9,522 nt of DNA. Origin: CAZGSG01 sp964528095 (GTDB lineage Bacteria > Bacteroidota > Bacteroidia > Chitinophagales > Chitinophagaceae). The notes below the pieces were generated by a model. The model was not told the origin of the DNA. It saw only the letters and a list, made by a program, of their open reading frames with translations, and did no database searches. Shown here one piece after another: positions 8,501-9,522 of this stretch (position 1 is its first letter; every line of letters begins with the position of its first letter). The translations under genes were made by a program, and so were the position numbers. The stretch is taken from contig CAZGSG010000229.1 in the NCBI GenBank assembly GCA_964528095.1, positions 1 to 9,522 of the forward strand, read 5' to 3'.

Positions 8501-9045
8501 AGATAAAAAGATGATTCGGGATCTGCACCGATATCGCCATCGCGTGAAAACTTTTTTCCCGTTGCGCCGCCAAACACAGTGACCAATTCGGTCATCGTAG
8601 TCACATTCCTGAATTCTGTCTTAATAACCAAGCCTTCTGCATCAGCCAATGCAAGAATCGTCATATACAATACGCCATTTCCAAGCAGGGAATCCCTGAT
8701 CTCATACAACATAGACCCAGGCCGGTAAATCGCTTTAATGTATGCCGCATTGATCAACCATTTGGTTTTACCGGCAGCGATTAACCCGAATTTTAAATTG
8801 CCCCCCATTCCGGGCATATACAAGGCAAATTCAGGAAGATCACCCGCTTCTATTCGAAAAGCCGTATTGGTCCCGTATAATGCCCTTACGAATCGCCTGT
8901 TGCCATTCACAATCACAAAATCATTCCCTTCGGGATGATAACGAAGCACCCGTTGTTTATTGTGCCACAAAACAGTATCATTGGATTGCGCCTTTATACA
9001 CAAACCTGAAAATAACAGCACCAACACAATAAGTACTTTCTTCAT
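5587..9045 (-). CDS. Large exported DUF4450 / GH142-like (alpha/alpha)6-barrel glycosidase
   Basis: This is a 1152-aa protein with an apparent signal peptide (1-20, ending LCIKAQ). Residues of about 25-280 form an N-terminal beta-rich region ('RYHPEGNDFVIVNGNRRFVR', 'ALYMPGMGGNLKFGL') that I associate with DUF4450. Residues of about 300-710 look like a catalytic (alpha/alpha)6 barrel: 'AWRMRLNAWRGAYVADPLGW' (348-367), 'DADGDGLYDAYAAIWASDAL' (471-490), 'YNYRANQTVAELASL' (503-517) and 'SASPGGFEQLSYYDAIRGEL' (663-682), with acidic residues D471-D475 and E670 as candidates. A beta-sandwich follows ('RNELVIQPGYP', 710-720), then a long C-terminal beta-rich part with WW-containing segments that may bind carbohydrate. 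Proteins of this type occur in pectin loci of Bacteroides; the link to GH142 (beta-L-arabinofuranosidase) is from memory and tentative. It is the first complete gene of the minus-strand run, with a palindromic element just upstream and the GH43 gene 36 bp downstream. The start at 9045 is fixed by the signal peptide. Confidence 0.75.
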   Translation of the reverse strand: MKKVLIVLVLLFSGLCIKAQSNDTVLWHNKQRVLRYHPEGNDFVIVNGNRRFVRALYGTNTAFRIEAGDLPEFALYMPGMGGNLKFGLIAAGKTKWLINAAYIKAIYRPGSMLYEIRDSLLGNGVLYMTILALADAEGLVIKTEFRNVTTMTELVTVFGGATGKKFSRDGDIGADPESSFYLKEENCIDNSYSIDQYNFNLFYGTGKPLSAGEQLSVLQSGTTAPKNLKQLKGVFPPGSSLRLVDAASQQTPELLYQSTATIAPAIAGKKRIENTTSYLLVYNPSSVIATNYNSLKDHFNKAEAARLRIADRVKIRTPDKYINTLGAALSIAADAIWEDPSYLHGAIAWRMRLNAWRGAYVADPLGWHDRARKHFSSYALSQVTTSPVTGVVMDTALHLARHLEKIGTALFSDGYICRNPNGDIRAHHYDMNLVFVDQLLNHFNWTGDTAYVRQMWPLLKRHLAWEKRNFDADGDGLYDAYAAIWASDALQYSGGGVTHTSAYNYRANQTVAELASLIGEDGTLYKKEAERILAAIQKDLWLPADGSYAEYKDLLGKKLVHPAAGLWTIYQAIDSKVPNRFQAYQSLRYVATSIPRIPVKAKGLTEKDLYLLSTSNWQPYTWSINNVALAENLQTALAYWQGNMNKEAYQLWRSAIIESMYLSASPGGFEQLSYYDAIRGELYRDFADPIGVAARTVVEGLFGIRPDALRNELVIQPGYPLAWEQASLQVPDIQFSFERKNNTDNYLIKQSFSKQLKLKLLLPAYRDAVQKVMVNGVAAKWKMAAGIVNQPLLSIELPAANQYKIELQWQGATITPVADLVSVKSNSSLRLQLKGARVLRVYDPQTAVDNIQIAGDEFTAHVLDKPGYKTIFTEVQQGIFTWWQPVNLEVAAGFSTAAFTVNEKMSGNLKTTGIKEKLDLTDYFNDKVTDIFNHQYLSPRPLSPTLQLPTQGIGNWCYPLVTAAINDNGTRKLAGMRNEIFSMDSIPFSTPADSSRKNIVFTSQWDNFPDTVNIALSGKAGRLHLLLAGTTNPMQSRITNGMVVVSYTEGKADTLLLKNPENWWPIEQDYYTDGFAFTTGERPERLYLKEGRFSRDKPVYSSIKGFTDRAVDGGAATVLAMYLDDTRTLKTLTLYAIANDVVIGLMAATLTR

Positions 9046-9051
9046 ATTTAA

Positions 9052-9064
9052 AACCCCAGGGGTT
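9052..9064. repeat. Short palindrome AACCCC-A-GGGGTT upstream of the 1152-aa gene
   Basis: A 6-bp inverted repeat with a single central base lies 6 bp upstream of the ATG at 9043-9045 (minus strand) and touches the outer end of the long palindrome at 9064. It is the only GC-rich patch in an A/T-rich leader. It could be an operator half-site pair or a remnant left at the edge of the element; it is too close together to form an RNA hairpin. The symmetry is seen; a function is not shown. Confidence 0.45.
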
Positions 9065-9169
9065 AATTAAAAATTCAAAATGAAAAATTCAAAAATAGCC
9101 TCCGTCACATGTAAGATCTAACCAGCCTCGGAGACTATTTTTGAATTTTTCATTTTGAATTTTTAATTA
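9064..9169. repeat. Long palindromic hairpin element, copy 2, in the gap between two co-oriented genes
   Basis: The left arm (9064-9104) pairs with the right arm (9129-9169) around a 24-nt loop (9105-9128). The outer 35 bp (9064-9098 with 9135-9169) pair perfectly; then comes one C9099/A9134 non-pair and a 5-bp GC clamp (CTCCG with CGGAG). The loop holds GTAAGATCTAAC at 9111-9122, the same motif at the same loop position as in copy 1 (570-673). Loop length, clamp and the C/A position are identical in both copies; the arms differ at five aligned positions, four of which are changed in both arms. It begins 15 bp after the stop of the upstream gene on the minus strand and ends 18 bp before the ATG of the 1152-aa gene. 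It probably acts as a terminator or 3'-end stabiliser of the upstream transcript, or as part of the leader of the downstream one. Confidence 0.9.
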
Positions 9170-9184
9170 TCCATACAGTTTGAT

Positions 9185-9522
9185 TTAAAAAACATTATCC
9201 ACAACGGGTCTGCTATATTGTTCCTTGCTATCCGTTGTCTTTGGCAGACCAAAATAAAAATAAAGTGTCCTTTTTTTGTTACCGTTCAAGTGATTGAGTT
9301 CGCTCTGCGGTCCATATACTCTTGTATTTGTTGTAAGACCGGTAGCCAGTTTGGTACCAATTGGCGGTATACAATCCAGGAACGATATATTTCCTGCCGG
9401 CAATTCAGGGTGCGGCTTCGTTCCACTGCTGAGCCCATAAAAATCGAAGAGCCGAACGAACAGCCCGCTATCCTTGCTGGCAATATACAGTTTACCTTCC
9501 ACGGTACTCAATTCCATCCAGG
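9185..9522 (-). CDS. C-terminal end of an unidentified exported-enzyme-like protein (5' end outside window), possibly BNR/beta-propeller
   Basis: At least 111 residues of the C-terminus are present; the frame is open to the right edge (a Trp codon precedes the methionine at 9515-9517), so that methionine is not the start. The stop is TAA at 9185-9187. The visible part alternates beta-strand-like segments, 'GKLYIASKDSGLFVRLFDFYG' and 'RTLYFYFGLPKTTD', separated by a Pro/Gly-rich loop 'KPHPELPAGNISF'. This would suit the last blade of a beta-propeller such as a BNR_4-type enzyme (the fold of GH145 and several polysaccharide lyases), which would fit the neighbourhood, but I cannot confirm this from the fragment. 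It is oriented with the glycosidase genes and separated from the next by 139 bp that is mostly the palindromic element. It is a coding sequence with good confidence; the family is a low-confidence guess. Confidence 0.65.
   Translation of the reverse strand, partial: WMELSTVEGKLYIASKDSGLFVRLFDFYGLSSGTKPHPELPAGNISFLDCIPPIGTKLATGLTTNTRVYGPQSELNHLNGNKKRTLYFYFGLPKTTDSKEQYSRPVVDNVF

Noticed and set aside
570..9169. CRISPR array, retron or riboswitch as an explanation of the repeats
   Set aside because: There are only two copies 8.4 kb apart with no spacers, no reverse transcriptase or cas gene in the window, and no known aptamer pattern in the loop.

Overview
The window looks like a piece of a Bacteroidota chromosome, most likely a Chitinophagaceae-type soil or plant-associated saprophyte (Chitinophaga/Niastella-like). 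The evidence is moderate GC, A/T-rich start contexts with no Shine-Dalgarno sequence, signal peptides ending in 'SAQ' or 'KAQ', and a dense run of exported carbohydrate-active enzymes. The taxon is inferred from style, not from a marker gene.

Layout, left to right. (1) Positions 2-568, plus strand: the C-terminal catalytic end of an S9 prolyl-oligopeptidase/DPP-IV-like peptidase, cut by the left edge. (2) Positions 570-673: a long near-perfect palindrome that fills the gap between two convergent stop codons. (3) Positions 680-9522, minus strand, transcribed right to left: the end of an unidentified gene (9185 to beyond 9522, possibly a BNR/beta-propeller enzyme); a second long palindrome (9064-9169); a 1152-aa exported DUF4450/GH142-like protein (5587-9045); a 310-aa exported GH43 enzyme (4618-5550); a 301-bp gap with a small terminator-like hairpin; a 475-aa exported GH28 enzyme (2889-4316); and a 714-aa exported six-hairpin (GH65/GH95-like) glycosidase (680-2824).

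Together the minus-strand genes look like the enzyme part of a polysaccharide utilization locus for a decorated plant polymer: GH28 cuts galacturonan or rhamnogalacturonan, GH43 takes arabinose- or galactose-type side residues, and the two (alpha/alpha)6 enzymes act on further side-chain linkages. Pectin (RG-I or RG-II) or arabinogalactan-protein are the best guesses. No SusC/SusD pair or regulator is in the window.

The most striking non-coding signal is the pair of 104-106 bp palindromes. Both have a 24-nt loop carrying the same 12-nt motif, the same GC clamp with the same single non-Watson-Crick position, and A/T-rich arms. The arms differ between copies at five positions, and at four of these both arms have changed together so that pairing is kept. 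This is covariation between two copies of one repeat family and suggests a structured RNA/DNA element that may also serve as a terminator.
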